Part shown: one piece after another, positions 1 through 9,462 of the stretch
How positions within the stretch are numbered: position 1 is the first letter of the stretch
How the letters are laid out: each line of letters opens with the position of its first letter
Assembly: GCA_964549335.1 (NCBI GenBank)
Contig: CAZJUQ010000027.1
Coordinates: 68,110 to 132,109 of the forward strand
Reading direction: 5' to 3'
Length of the DNA: 64,000 nt
Source of the DNA: Sulfidibacterium sp964549335
GTDB taxonomy: Bacteria > Bacteroidota > Bacteroidia > Bacteroidales > F082
The notes under the pieces: generated by a model
Databases searched by the model: none
What the model saw: only the letters and a program-made list of their open reading frames with translations
What the model was told of the DNA's origin: nothing
Position numbers and translations under genes: made by a program

Positions 1-1053
1 TTTACTTACGAGCCTGTCTGCAACATTGCCGTTAATGAGCTCCACTCCTATCATTAAGCCTGTTTGGCGTATCTCTTTTACAAGTTTATGGTTTTTTAGA
101 TATTTTACAAAAAGTTTCCCCTTTTCGCCTGCTTTTTCATAAAGCTTATCGCGTACAATTATTTTTAACGATGCCAATGCCGCCGCACTGCTTACGGGAT
201 GACCCCCGAAAGTGGTTATATGTCCCAACGCCGGGTGGTGAGTGAGCAGGTGCATATTTTCTTTTGATGAAATAAATGCACCTATGGGCATTCCTCCGCC
301 CATAGCTTTCGCAAGACATAAAATATCGGGAACAATACCGTAATTTTCAAATGCAAACAGTTTTCCGGTACGTCCGAAACCCATTTGAACCTCATCGAAA
401 ATGAGTAATGCTCCGGTTTCGTCGCATTTTTTACGTAAAGCGGTCATGTATTCCTTGCCCGGAATTATTATCCCTGCTTCGGCTTGTACGGGCTCTATTA
501 CTACGCAAGCAGTATTGACAGAGATTTGTTCCAAATCACCTGTGTTGTTAAATTCCAAAAAACGTATTCCGGGCAGTAAAGGGCGGAACGCATTTTTCAT
601 CTCCTCGTTTCCCAATATACTTAATGCCCCGTGGGTACTGCCGTGATAGGCATTTTTAAAAGCCACCGTCTCTCTCCTGCCGGTAATGCGCTTGGCAAGT
701 TTTAATGCTCCTTCAATGGCTTCGCTGCCCGAATTTACAAGATATACCGAATTTAGTGCCGGAGGTAAATATTTGACTATCTCGCCCGCCAAACGGACTT
801 GCGGCGATTGAATATATTTTCCGTAAACCATTAAATGCATATATGTGGCCGCCTGTTTTTGTACGGCTTCTACAACTTCGGGGTGGGAATGCCCTAAATT
901 GCTCACCGAAACACCCGATACCAAATCTATGTATTTTTCGCCTTTGTCGGTATATAAATATATCCCCTCGGCTTTTACAACTTCGAGTGCATCAGGAACA
1001 TCCGAAGGTAATGCCAAATGTTTGAAAAAAATTTGTCTGTTGGTTAACTGCAT
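1..1053 (-). CDS. Class III PLP-dependent aminotransferase, C-terminus cut by window edge
   Basis: This is a fold-type I, class III (ornithine/acetylornithine/GABA-like) aminotransferase, a cytosolic PLP enzyme. The reading frame is open from the ATG at 1053 to base 1, giving 351 residues of an expected 400 to 450. Visible signatures are the PLP-phosphate stretch VNSGSEAIEGALK (about residues 106-118), the aspartate that binds the pyridine nitrogen in LIFDEVQMGFGRTG (D220) and the Schiff-base lysine in CLAKAMGGGMPIG (K249). The start is the only ATG in front of a typical N-terminus, and a 153-base gap with no obvious promoter separates it from the DUF4395 gene. The exact substrate cannot be told from the sequence. 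Acetylornithine or another omega-amino donor is possible. No biosynthetic neighbour helps decide. Confidence 0.88.
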   Translation of the reverse strand, partial: MQLTNRQIFFKHLALPSDVPDALEVVKAEGIYLYTDKGEKYIDLVSGVSVSNLGHSHPEVVEAVQKQAATYMHLMVYGKYIQSPQVRLAGEIVKYLPPALNSVYLVNSGSEAIEGALKLAKRITGRRETVAFKNAYHGSTHGALSILGNEEMKNAFRPLLPGIRFLEFNNTGDLEQISVNTACVVIEPVQAEAGIIIPGKEYMTALRKKCDETGALLIFDEVQMGFGRTGKLFAFENYGIVPDILCLAKAMGGGMPIGAFISSKENMHLLTHHPALGHITTFGGHPVSSAAALASLKIIVRDKLYEKAGEKGKLFVKYLKNHKLVKEIRQTGLMIGVELINGNVADRLVSK

Positions 1054-1206
1054 ATCCTGAATAATTTATTTATTGACATGCAATATTAAATACTTTTGAA
1101 ACGATACAAAAATTATTTTTAAAAATATGGAAACAGAAACCTCTCCGCGGTTTTTTTTGTGTATTGAATGTTTTAAAGAATTTTTACGATTTGCAATGCT
1201 GCCGTA

Positions 1207-1722
1207 TTAAAAACCGACGGTTTTGTTCCCCTTGTCTTTATTATAAAATGGAAAGACAAAATAGTTATAAATATAACACCCCACACAGAAGTTAAATACA
1301 CATTCAATTGTCGAAAGCAAGGATAAAAGCCCGAGTATTACGAAAACCGGAAGTGTAACGCCTGAAACCGTTAAAATTAGTGAAACGGCCAACATTGAAA
1401 AACCAAGACGCGCAGCGAAAATTTTAGGGGCTTTATCAATATGTTTTGACGATAATCGCAATATACGGTAAATTAGTTGCGACAACAAAGATAGAGGACT
1501 GTATTTTATTTTGTGAAAGGCACGTATATAAAAATCAGTCAACAAAAAAACCTCTATCCAAACCAACTTGGTTATAAAATAGACTAATATTAACCCAATG
1601 TTTAAAAATGCGATAATTCTCGGAATTGCCTCCGGAATTTTATCTTTCGATACCGGACAAATGATGTTGTTTTTCAATTTAACGTTATTTGATTTAAATA
1701 AAATGCAAATATATGCAAACAT
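1207..1722 (-). CDS. DUF4395 family membrane protein
   Basis: A 171-residue protein matching the DUF4395 pattern: a short N-terminal CPVSKDKIPE segment, then two pairs of hydrophobic helices (about residues 33-62 and 105-160) separated by a basic loop that includes an FAARLGF motif, ending with a CVFNFCVGCYIYN segment rich in cysteine. Proteins of this family sit in the inner membrane and have no established function, although conserved cysteines make a thiol or redox role possible. It is divergent from menC (73-base gap) and is followed by the aminotransferase on the same strand. Its first in-frame ATG is used. The first dozen residues are not typical of the family, so the true start may be slightly downstream. 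Confidence 0.7.
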   Translation of the reverse strand: MFAYICILFKSNNVKLKNNIICPVSKDKIPEAIPRIIAFLNIGLILVYFITKLVWIEVFLLTDFYIRAFHKIKYSPLSLLSQLIYRILRLSSKHIDKAPKIFAARLGFSMLAVSLILTVSGVTLPVFVILGLLSLLSTIECVFNFCVGCYIYNYFVFPFYNKDKGNKTVGF

Positions 1723-1795
1723 ATATTTACATAAATAGATAAATTTAAAGCGGAAGAATAATTTTCTATTTTTACAATCGAAAAAACACTTTTCA

Positions 1796-2845
1796 ATGCT
1801 AAGGGCAGAATATAAAAAACATGTGCTTTATTTTAAGCGACCCGCAGGTACGTCAAGGGGTGTATTAAGGCGGAAGACCTCGTTTTACATAACCGTTCGT
1901 GATGATGAAAATCCTGAAATAAAAGGTGTTGGAGAGTGCAGCACCATTAAGGGTTTGAGCATTGACCCATGGGACAGATACGAGGAAAAACTTGGAGAGG
2001 TTTGCCGGAACATAAACTATTATACGGCGGAATTACAGGAAGGATTAAATGATTTTCCATCCATTCGTTTCGGTCTGGAAACTGCGTTATTTGATTTTCA
2101 GCGCGGGGGAAGGCATATTTTATTTCCTTCGGATTTTACCTCCGGAAGAGGCGGAATTAAGATTAACGGACTTATCTGGATGGGGAGTTTCGATTTTATG
2201 AAGCAACAGATAAAAGATAAGTTGGATAAAGGGTTCGAATGCATAAAAATAAAGATTGGTGCCATTGATTTCGACAGCGAGATTGAATTGCTGAAAATGA
2301 TACGCAAAGAGTACGGTAATAAGGTATTGGAACTGCGTACCGACGCAAACGGAGCGTTTTCGCCACGTGAAGCACTCGAAAAGTTGAAAAGGCTGTCGGA
2401 TTTTGACATACATTCGATTGAGCAGCCCATAAGTCAAAACCAGTGGGAAGAGATGGCGCGTTTGTGCGAAAATTCTCCCGTTCCTATTGCACTTGACGAA
2501 GAGCTTATAGGGATAAACTCGGAAAAAGAGATTTCAAAGATGCTTGACACAATAAAACCGCAATATATTATTTTAAAGCCGTCGCTTATCGGAGGGTTTG
2601 CCATTGCAAAAAGGTATATTACCGAAGCGGAAAAAAGGGATACGGGGTGGTGGTTAACTTCGGCACTGGAAAGCAATATAGGTCTGAACGCTTTGGCTCA
2701 GTGGATATACCAGTGGGAAAATCCACTTCCGCAAGGCCTCGGCACAGGGCAGTTATTTACTAACAACATAGAATCGCCTTTGTATCTCGACAATGACACA
2801 CTTATGTTTGACCCCGATGCTAAATGGGGTGATATTAACGGCTGA
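1796..2845 (+). CDS. menC: o-Succinylbenzoate synthase (enolase superfamily)
   Basis: Predicted to dehydrate SHCHC to o-succinylbenzoate in menaquinone biosynthesis, in the cytosol. The 349-residue protein has the muconate-lactonizing subgroup layout: an N-terminal capping domain (to about residue 100) and a TIM barrel. The catalytic set is complete: KIKIG (K151 and K153), metal ligands D183 (RTDANG), E209 (SIEQP) and D234 (ALDEE), and the second base K261 (LKPSL). The enolase superfamily includes dipeptide epimerases with the same KxK layout, but the LKPSLIGG segment and overall length suit Bacteroidota MenC better. No other men gene lies nearby; the gene stands alone and converges with citF. 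The assignment to MenC rather than another epimerase is inference. Confidence 0.8.
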   Translation: MLRAEYKKHVLYFKRPAGTSRGVLRRKTSFYITVRDDENPEIKGVGECSTIKGLSIDPWDRYEEKLGEVCRNINYYTAELQEGLNDFPSIRFGLETALFDFQRGGRHILFPSDFTSGRGGIKINGLIWMGSFDFMKQQIKDKLDKGFECIKIKIGAIDFDSEIELLKMIRKEYGNKVLELRTDANGAFSPREALEKLKRLSDFDIHSIEQPISQNQWEEMARLCENSPVPIALDEELIGINSEKEISKMLDTIKPQYIILKPSLIGGFAIAKRYITEAEKRDTGWWLTSALESNIGLNALAQWIYQWENPLPQGLGTGQLFTNNIESPLYLDNDTLMFDPDAKWGDING

Positions 2846-2933
2846 ACAGAGTTAATTATTCGGCGAAATTCCCTTTTTTAAACAGAGTACACCATAAAAA
2901 CCGTTAGGTTATTGGTGCGTATTGCATACAACG

Positions 2934-4496
2934 TTATTGCGTTTCTACCTTTCGTACCGAGTCGAGCACGGTTCCGTCAACCCACTTGATGACAGCTACA
3001 ATTTCGTCGCTCAAAACCGGTTTTTCGGGGATGCCGCATATCTCCTCCGCTTCATCTTTAAGTTGTTCTATGGTCTTAATGGGCAATCCCGAATTTTTGG
3101 CTTTATCAATCAAATCTTGACGTAAAGGATTTATGGCGATACCCCTTTCGGTAACAATAACATCAATCATTTCGCCTGGTGCACATAACGTTGTAACTTC
3201 GTCGCGAATTACCGGAATACGGTCACGAAACAGCGGAATAGGCAATATTGTTGTTTTTCCGAACAGAGTATTTTGCCACCCGCCGATACCGTGTAAAAGA
3301 TATCCGTCGGAGTGTGAAACAACGTTGGCATTAAAATTAACGTCAACCTCGGTAGCACCGAGTACAACCACGTCAACCATTGAAGCGAAATTGCCTTTGC
3401 CGTGGTAGTTGTATGAAGTAAATGGTGATGTCCATACATGATTTGGGTTTTCGCGCATGGAGCGTACACCTTCGAGGTCGAAAGTTTGACCGTCGAGGAT
3501 ATATTCAACAAGTCCCTCTTCGAGCATTTCAACGGGATATTTGTTGCTTCCCGCTCTTATAAAGCGTGCTTTCCATCCGTTTTTGCGTAGTATATCGCCG
3601 AAATAGTTACCAATGGAGAGAGCGGTACCTCCCGCCCCGGCCTGATAAGAAAAACCGTCATAAATCAATCCTGTTGCCTCACAAAATTTTGCCGTCATTT
3701 CGGCAATAAGCAATCTGTCGGGACTTTTTGTGATTTTTGTTGTTCCCGAAATAATCTTTTCGGGAATACCCACTTGTTCTACTTCCACCACATAATCGAC
3801 ATAGTTGCCGTGGATTTGCCAAGGAATTGCAGGAAAAGGTACCAAATTATCGGTAACTACAATGACTTTATCGGCATATTGAGAGTCGGCAAGGGCAAAC
3901 CCAAGCAATCCGCAGGCGGTTGGACCGTTTACGCCATTGGCGTTTCCGAACGGATCGGCTGTGGGTGCCGCAATAACGGCAATATCTATTTGCACTTCGC
4001 CATCTTGTACCGCTTGATATCTGCCGCCGTGCGAACGCAATACGCCAAGTCCTTGCATTTTACCTTCGGAGCAAAATTTGCCCAAAGCACCGTTCATACT
4101 GCCCTCTATGCGGTTTATTGTTCCATCTTCCAGGTATGGTATAAGATGTGCATGGCAGGGAAACGAAGCCGAGGGGAACCACCTCAGATTTTTTATGCCG
4201 AGTTGGTGGGCAATGTCAAAAACCTGATTTGCAATTAAATCGCCGTTACGAAAATGGTGATGTGTGGAGATTGTCATTCCATCTTTCAGACCGGCTTTTA
4301 TAAGAGCATCTTTTAACGAGGGAACGACTTTGTTTCCGTCGTCGGGATAGTCGGCACAAGATGCTATACGCGGAGCGAACTTTCTTCCCGAAGGTTTATA
4401 TTTTCCCACTCCCATAAAGGGGATATGTTCTTCTCCGTTTATTATTGTAGGGACAATACGTCCTGCTGCATTTTTTACAAGTTTACCGTATTTCAT
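2934..4496 (-). CDS. citF: Citrate lyase alpha subunit (citrate:acetyl-ACP transferase)
   Basis: The alpha subunit of citrate lyase, which swaps the acetyl group on the acyl-carrier thioester for citrate so that the beta subunit can cleave it to oxaloacetate. At 520 residues it is full length for the family, and segments such as STHHHFRNGD (about 97-106), GGRYQAVQDGEVQID, APTADPFGNANG and SYQAGAGGTALS are characteristic. It starts six bases after the stop of the upstream CitD-CitE fusion gene, so the two form one transcription unit. Citrate lyase supports citrate fermentation or acetyl-CoA supply in anaerobes. The genes for prosthetic-group synthesis and loading (citG, citX) and for acetylation (citC) are not in the window and must lie elsewhere if the complex is active. 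Confidence 0.93.
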   Translation of the reverse strand: MKYGKLVKNAAGRIVPTIINGEEHIPFMGVGKYKPSGRKFAPRIASCADYPDDGNKVVPSLKDALIKAGLKDGMTISTHHHFRNGDLIANQVFDIAHQLGIKNLRWFPSASFPCHAHLIPYLEDGTINRIEGSMNGALGKFCSEGKMQGLGVLRSHGGRYQAVQDGEVQIDIAVIAAPTADPFGNANGVNGPTACGLLGFALADSQYADKVIVVTDNLVPFPAIPWQIHGNYVDYVVEVEQVGIPEKIISGTTKITKSPDRLLIAEMTAKFCEATGLIYDGFSYQAGAGGTALSIGNYFGDILRKNGWKARFIRAGSNKYPVEMLEEGLVEYILDGQTFDLEGVRSMRENPNHVWTSPFTSYNYHGKGNFASMVDVVVLGATEVDVNFNANVVSHSDGYLLHGIGGWQNTLFGKTTILPIPLFRDRIPVIRDEVTTLCAPGEMIDVIVTERGIAINPLRQDLIDKAKNSGLPIKTIEQLKDEAEEICGIPEKPVLSDEIVAVIKWVDGTVLDSVRKVETQ

Positions 4497-4502
4497 ACGA
4501 AA

Positions 4503-5705
4503 TTAATTTATATCAATGTTCAATTTACCTGTGTTTTTTGCCAAATCGATAATATGCAATGCGCGTTTAACCACCGGGGGGTCAATCATTTTAGAACCGA
4601 GGGAGACAACTCCGAGGCCGTTTTTTTCAGCCTCTTTGAAGGCATGGTATATTTTGAGTGCTTTTTCAATTTCTTGTTTGCCGGGGGCAAAATTTTCGTG
4701 AATAACGTTTATCTGTCGCGGATGAATACATCCCATACCGTCGAAACCGAGGGCTTTTGAACGTTTTACGTTTTCGGCAAGAGCTTCCATATCCGACACA
4801 TCCGAAAATACCGAGTCAATGGGTTGTACACCGGCGGCACGTGCCGCATTAACCACCATGGAACGTGCGAAAAAGGATTCCGTACCTTCGTTGGTTCGCC
4901 TTGCACCTATGTCGGCGGTGTAGTCTTCAAGTCCTATTGCAATGGCTGCCACGTTAGGCGATGCCGTTGCAATATGATACGCATTGATAACCCCTTTGGC
5001 GCTTTCAATAATTGGCATGAGCCATATTTTGTTTTTTATACCCGAGTTTCGGCGCAAAGTCTCTATCTTGCTGTCAACACCAATAACGTCCTCTGCGGTT
5101 TCGCATTTGGGAATAAGTATAAGGTTGGGATAATGCGGAACGATATAATTCAAATCTTCCAATCCCCTATCTCCCTGATTGATGCGAACCATACGTTCGG
5201 CACCGTAAAAGTGCAAACTTCTGAGGGCATTGCGTACCAAAAAGCGGGCTTCATGTTTTTTATCGGGAGCTACGGCATCTTCCAAATCGAGTATTAAACC
5301 GTTAGGTTTGTGAATGCCGGCATTAATCATCAACTTGGGGGTGTTTCCCGGAAGGTACAAGCGGGAGAACCTGAAAATATCTTTGGCGGTTTCAGATTTA
5401 TTCTCCTCGCGCATGGGTAAAAGAAAATCCTTTTCCGTTTCAACAACTCTTTTTATTGCGGCTTCGATGCGTGCAGCCAAAACAAAATCGAGGGCACCGC
5501 TATCTTCTATGGTAAGTTCGCAATTACCTATTTCAAAAAACGATAATATCTCCAGAGCAAGTTTCTCAATCTGTTTTCCGAAAAGGGTTTTAACTTTACT
5601 GTTAATATTTAACGATATTCCGCCCCTGTTTTTAAGGGTAAACGACACAAAAACATCGGATTTTATTTTATCGCCTCTATTTCCTGCAAATCCTGTATTA
5701 TCCAT
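4503..5705 (-). CDS. citE: Citrate lyase CitD-CitE fusion (acyl carrier plus beta subunit)
   Basis: Residues about 1-95 look like CitD, the acyl-carrier (gamma) subunit: KIKSDVFVSF carries the serine (S16) that aligns with the site of the triphosphoribosyl-dephospho-CoA group, followed by NSKVKTLFGKQI and DSGALDFVLAARIEAA. From about residue 112 the protein is CitE, the citryl-ACP lyase of the HpcH/HpaI TIM-barrel type, with RLYLPGNTPK, LDLEDAV, the metal-binding glutamate in MPIIESAKG and GLEDYTADIG. In most described operons citD and citE are separate genes; here a linker of about 20 residues joins them. An ATG at 5735 would add ten residues; 5705 is preferred because it gives a CitD-like N-terminus. 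The gene is first in a two-gene unit with citF. Confidence 0.88.
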   Translation of the reverse strand: MDNTGFAGNRGDKIKSDVFVSFTLKNRGGISLNINSKVKTLFGKQIEKLALEILSFFEIGNCELTIEDSGALDFVLAARIEAAIKRVVETEKDFLLPMREENKSETAKDIFRFSRLYLPGNTPKLMINAGIHKPNGLILDLEDAVAPDKKHEARFLVRNALRSLHFYGAERMVRINQGDRGLEDLNYIVPHYPNLILIPKCETAEDVIGVDSKIETLRRNSGIKNKIWLMPIIESAKGVINAYHIATASPNVAAIAIGLEDYTADIGARRTNEGTESFFARSMVVNAARAAGVQPIDSVFSDVSDMEALAENVKRSKALGFDGMGCIHPRQINVIHENFAPGKQEIEKALKIYHAFKEAEKNGLGVVSLGSKMIDPPVVKRALHIIDLAKNTGKLNIDIN

Positions 5706-5809
5706 TATTTTAATATTTTTAATAACAAGGTACAAAAATACACTCTGTTCAAAGAATAAGAGCTGTTTTTATTAAAAAAAATTCGGTATCCGGACGAGGG
5801 AATAAACGT

Positions 5810-8074
5810 TTAAAAGTCGTCTTCCTGTTGTCCGTTATCATCGACACCCGAATTATTCATTTTGTCGTATTTTTCGCAATCGAATTCTATATCAATGTTT
5901 TTAAGAGGTTTGGCAAAATCGTCATCGGGTGATATACCGAGAGAGGGGTCGTTATAGATTTTTTTCATGTAAATAGCCCAGATAGGGAGAGCCATGTTAG
6001 CGCCCTGTCCCAGTTTTATGGTTCTGAAGTGTACGCTACGGTCTTCGGCGCCAACCCAGATACCGGTAGTGAGCTTAGGGACGAGCCCCATAAACCAGCC
6101 GTCGCTTTGGTTTTGTGTAGTTCCCGTTTTTCCGGCTATGGGGTTGTTAAAACCGTATTTATAACGCAGCCGTATTCCTGTTCCGCTTTCAACAACGCCT
6201 TCCATAAGTTTAATCATTTTATAAGCCGTAATTTCGTTCATGGCTATATTTTTTTCGGGCACGAAACGTTCAAGCACATTTCCGTTTTTATCTTCAATGC
6301 GGGTAACAAACACGGGTTTTATATGAACGCCTTTGTTTGAAATCGTATTAAGACCGCCAACCATTTCGTAAAGCGACAGGTCGGCCACACCGAGAGCTAT
6401 GGCGGGTACTTCGGGAATGGGAGAAGTGACCCCCATTTTTCTTGCCATTTGTATTACCGAGCGCGGGGAAAATCTGCTGATTAGCCATGCCGATATCCAG
6501 TTGTTTGAATTGGCGAGTGCCCATTTCAGTGTTACCTCTTCACCGACTCTTCGCGAATCGGCATTTTGGGGTGTCCAGTATGTTCCGTCGGGGAGTTTGA
6601 CGCTATATGATATATTGGGCACTTTGTAACAAGGGCTGAACTCACCCTCTTGCATTGCCAGCGTGTAAAGAAAGGGTTTAAAAGTAGAACCCACCTGGCG
6701 TTTGGCTTGGGTTACGTGGTCGTATTTAAAAAAGCGATAGTCGTTTCCGCCTACATAAGCCCTGACAAAACCCGTTGATGGTTCCATCGACATGAGTCCG
6801 GCTTGCAGAAAGAATTTGTAATACCGTATGGAATCCATGGGAGTCATTACGGTATCTATGGGACCGTTCCACGAAAAGACAATCATCTCTGCCGGAGTAT
6901 TGAAAGATTTTGCAATGGAATCTTCGGTTACACCCGCTTTTTTCAATTTGCGGTATCTTTCGCTACGGTGCATAGCCTGTTTCATAAGTTTTTCCACCTG
7001 AGCTTTAATCTCCTCGGGTTTGCCTTTAAAAGCAAAGGGGGCGAAAGTGTAACCTTCCCAATGTTTGTAAAATGCGGGTTGCAAATCTTGAGACAAATGC
7101 TCTCTAACAGCCTCTTCGGCATATCGTTGCATTCGCGAATCTATTGTAGTGTAAATTTTCAGACCGTCTTTATAAAGGTTATAGGGTTTACCGTCGGGTT
7201 TAAAATGTGTTTTACACCATTTTTTCATTTCGCCGCGCAGATATTCCCTGAAATATCTGGCTTCGCCGGTATTATGGCTTTGCAATACAAAGTGTTTTAC
7301 GCCGAGAGGCAGTTTTTTTACCGAGTCGTAAACATCGTAAGAGATAAAACCGTATTTAGCCATTTGTGCCAAAACAAGATTCCTTCGTTTTAGTGATATT
7401 TCGGGATGAAGAATAGGGCTGTATCGCGTAGGGGCGTTTACAACACCCGCCATTAATGCCGCCTCTTGCAGATTTAACGAATCGGGGGTTTTATTAAAAA
7501 AAGTACGTGCCGCCGATTTTATACCGTAAGCATTGTGTCCGTAAAAGACGGTATTTAAATACATGGCAATAATCTCTTCTTTGGAATAGTAGCGTTCGAG
7601 TTTTGCCGCTGTAACCCATTCTTGAAATTTCCGCAAAACCAGTTGTAACTTGTTGAGGTGTCCGCGCGGAAAAAGGTTTTTGGCAAGTTGTTGAGTTATG
7701 GTACTTCCGCCTCCTTTGTGTTTCCCGGTTATCAAGCCGTAAGCCACCCTGCCGAGAGCTTTTTCGTCGATACCGGAATGTTTAACAAACCTGATATCTT
7801 CAATGGCAATAAGGGCATTTATCATATATGGTGATATCTGGCGGTATGTTACGTTTGAACGGTTTTCGATGAAATAAGTACCCAGAAGTTTTCCGTCGGA
7901 AGAATATATTTCAGATGCCAGATTTGTATGGGGATTTTCGAGTTCCGAGAAGTCCGGCATATGGCCGAACCACTCATTGGCAATACCGTAAAAAAATGTT
8001 ATTACTGCTGCCAGAAGCAAAATATATATGAACCAAAACTTAAAAATATAGTTAAAGAATTTCTTTTTACCCAT
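5810..8074 (-). CDS. Class A penicillin-binding protein (PBP1A-type)
   Basis: A bifunctional peptidoglycan synthase anchored in the inner membrane. One N-terminal transmembrane helix (about residues 10-30) is followed by a GT51 glycosyltransferase with the catalytic IEDIRFVKH (E92) and GGGSTITQQLAKNLF motifs. The transpeptidase domain has its serine in VGSTFKPF (S463, SxxK), an SNN motif near 520 and KTGTT near 650. Residues 310-420 hold an extra segment between the two domains. The C-terminal tail is acidic and low in complexity. It lies 27 bases after gldH on the same strand, an arrangement frequent in Bacteroidota, so the two are probably co-transcribed. Length (754 residues) is usual for the phylum. 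Confidence 0.94.
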   Translation of the reverse strand: MGKKKFFNYIFKFWFIYILLLAAVITFFYGIANEWFGHMPDFSELENPHTNLASEIYSSDGKLLGTYFIENRSNVTYRQISPYMINALIAIEDIRFVKHSGIDEKALGRVAYGLITGKHKGGGSTITQQLAKNLFPRGHLNKLQLVLRKFQEWVTAAKLERYYSKEEIIAMYLNTVFYGHNAYGIKSAARTFFNKTPDSLNLQEAALMAGVVNAPTRYSPILHPEISLKRRNLVLAQMAKYGFISYDVYDSVKKLPLGVKHFVLQSHNTGEARYFREYLRGEMKKWCKTHFKPDGKPYNLYKDGLKIYTTIDSRMQRYAEEAVREHLSQDLQPAFYKHWEGYTFAPFAFKGKPEEIKAQVEKLMKQAMHRSERYRKLKKAGVTEDSIAKSFNTPAEMIVFSWNGPIDTVMTPMDSIRYYKFFLQAGLMSMEPSTGFVRAYVGGNDYRFFKYDHVTQAKRQVGSTFKPFLYTLAMQEGEFSPCYKVPNISYSVKLPDGTYWTPQNADSRRVGEEVTLKWALANSNNWISAWLISRFSPRSVIQMARKMGVTSPIPEVPAIALGVADLSLYEMVGGLNTISNKGVHIKPVFVTRIEDKNGNVLERFVPEKNIAMNEITAYKMIKLMEGVVESGTGIRLRYKYGFNNPIAGKTGTTQNQSDGWFMGLVPKLTTGIWVGAEDRSVHFRTIKLGQGANMALPIWAIYMKKIYNDPSLGISPDDDFAKPLKNIDIEFDCEKYDKMNNSGVDDNGQQEDDF

Positions 8075-8101
8075 TATAATAATCTTATGAAGTTCTGTTA
8101 T

Positions 8102-8575
8102 TTATTGCGGTTTTACCAGTTGCAACCCCACATCGGTTATCCCTTTAAGGGTATCGGTACGCATAGCTTGTTGAATAAAAAATTTATATTCGCCTTTAAG
8201 GGGGAACTGCAACGATTTTTTTAACAACAACTTGTTTTCTTTGACTGCCCCCCACCCTTTACCCAGCCATCTGCCGAAGTTATCGGCCAATACGACTTCT
8301 ATTGTGTCGCGGGTTTTGTTGCCGTTTGGCAAAACCGTATTCAAGAAAACAAAGAGGTTGCTGTACCTGTAATCGTTATTGTTTCGTACTATAAGATAAA
8401 AATCGTAACCGCTCAATGTATCGTTTACGGTAACGTTAAAATTTGCGGCTTCGTTTTTATACCAACCTTCATCAGGTATTTTTACCGTTTTAAAAAAAAG
8501 GTTGTTGTTTGAGCAAGCTGCAAAAACGGAGACAACTGCGGCAATAATAGAAAGTTTTACGATTTTTAAAAGCAT
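8102..8575 (-). CDS. gldH: Gliding motility lipoprotein GldH
   Basis: A short outer-envelope lipoprotein of the GldH family, required with GldB, GldD and others for gliding and for type IX secretion in flavobacteria; in non-gliding Bacteroidota it probably serves secretion only. From the ATG at 8575 the protein is 157 residues with a signal peptide ending in the lipobox VFAAC. A longer frame from 8626 exists but would put 17 polar residues before the signal. The body is a predicted beta-rich domain (KNEAANFNV, DFYLIVRNNNDYRYSNLFVF, LLKKSLQFP) matching GldH. Its presence agrees with the T9SS-sorted protease at 60.5 kb. It is directly upstream of the PBP1A gene. Confidence 0.85.
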   Translation of the reverse strand: MLLKIVKLSIIAAVVSVFAACSNNNLFFKTVKIPDEGWYKNEAANFNVTVNDTLSGYDFYLIVRNNNDYRYSNLFVFLNTVLPNGNKTRDTIEVVLADNFGRWLGKGWGAVKENKLLLKKSLQFPLKGEYKFFIQQAMRTDTLKGITDVGLQLVKPQ

Positions 8576-8671
8576 GTTAACACTGTTTTGTACAATAATG
8601 CTAAATAACGAAAAATTATTGTGCAAAATTGTAAAAATCCGCAGGTTGAAAGAAAATAGACAGAAAAGGAG

Positions 8672-9418
8672 TTATGTACTCATGCCACCGCAAACATTAA
8701 TAACTTGTCCGGAAACGTAAGAAGAGAGTTCGGAGGCCAGAAAAGTAGCCACATTGGCAACATCTTCGGGTTTTCCGGCGCGACGCAACGGAATGGTTTT
8801 TATCCACTCTTGGCGCACGTTTTCCGGCAGTTTGTGTGTCATTTCCGTTTCAATAAATCCCGGGGCTATGGCATTGCATCTTATATTGCGTGAACCCAAT
8901 TCCTGTGCTATCGATTTTGTAAAACCTATCATACCGGCTTTTGAAGCCGAGTAGTTTGATTGTCCTGCATTGCCGTTGACACCAACCACCGAACTCATAT
9001 TAATTATGGAGCCGCCGCGTTGTTTTATCATTGTTCGTTGAACGGCTTTAACAAGGTTAAAAACCGATTTGAGATTTACGGCAATAACGGCATCCCAATC
9101 CTGTTCCGTCATTCTAAGCAAAAGGTTATCCCTTGTTATACCTGCATTGTTTACGAGGATGTCAATTTTTCCGAAGTCGTTAACCACATCGGCTATAAGT
9201 TTTTCGGAATCGGCAAAAGAGGCGGCGTTTGATGCATAGCCTTTGGCTTTTACGCCGGCATTGAGCAACTCTTTTTCGGTTGCAATCATATTTTCGTCTC
9301 TGTTCAAGTCGCTAAAAGCAACTTGTGCTCCTTCGTCGGCAAATTTGAGGGCAATGGCTTTGCCTATGCCTCTGGAAGCTCCTGTAATTAATGCTACTTT
9401 TCCTTCTAATAATTTCAT
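8672..9418 (-). CDS. fabG: 3-Oxoacyl-[acyl-carrier-protein] reductase
   Basis: NADPH-dependent reductase of the fatty-acid elongation cycle, cytosolic. From the ATG at 9418 the protein is 248 residues, the usual FabG size; a frame from 9442 adds eight residues that are not typical. The Rossmann signature TGASRGIGKA, the NNAG motif, and the catalytic serine (S143), tyrosine (Y156) and lysine (K160) in SSVVG...NYSASKAG are all present, as is the C-terminal SYVSGQVINVCGGM motif of true FabG. It is not in a fab cluster here: the receiver-kinase gene ends 45 bases upstream on the same strand and gldH starts about 100 bases downstream. Confidence 0.93.
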   Translation of the reverse strand: MKLLEGKVALITGASRGIGKAIALKFADEGAQVAFSDLNRDENMIATEKELLNAGVKAKGYASNAASFADSEKLIADVVNDFGKIDILVNNAGITRDNLLLRMTEQDWDAVIAVNLKSVFNLVKAVQRTMIKQRGGSIINMSSVVGVNGNAGQSNYSASKAGMIGFTKSIAQELGSRNIRCNAIAPGFIETEMTHKLPENVRQEWIKTIPLRRAGKPEDVANVATFLASELSSYVSGQVINVCGGMST

Positions 9419-9462
9419 GGTTTTGAAAATTTTTGCCGCCAAAGATAAAAAAAAGCCTTAAA

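Noticed and set aside
5736..5765. Possible -7 element (TATTCTTTG) before the citrate lyase locus
   Set aside because: It has three bases instead of two between TA and TTTG, so it does not match the consensus well enough to report.
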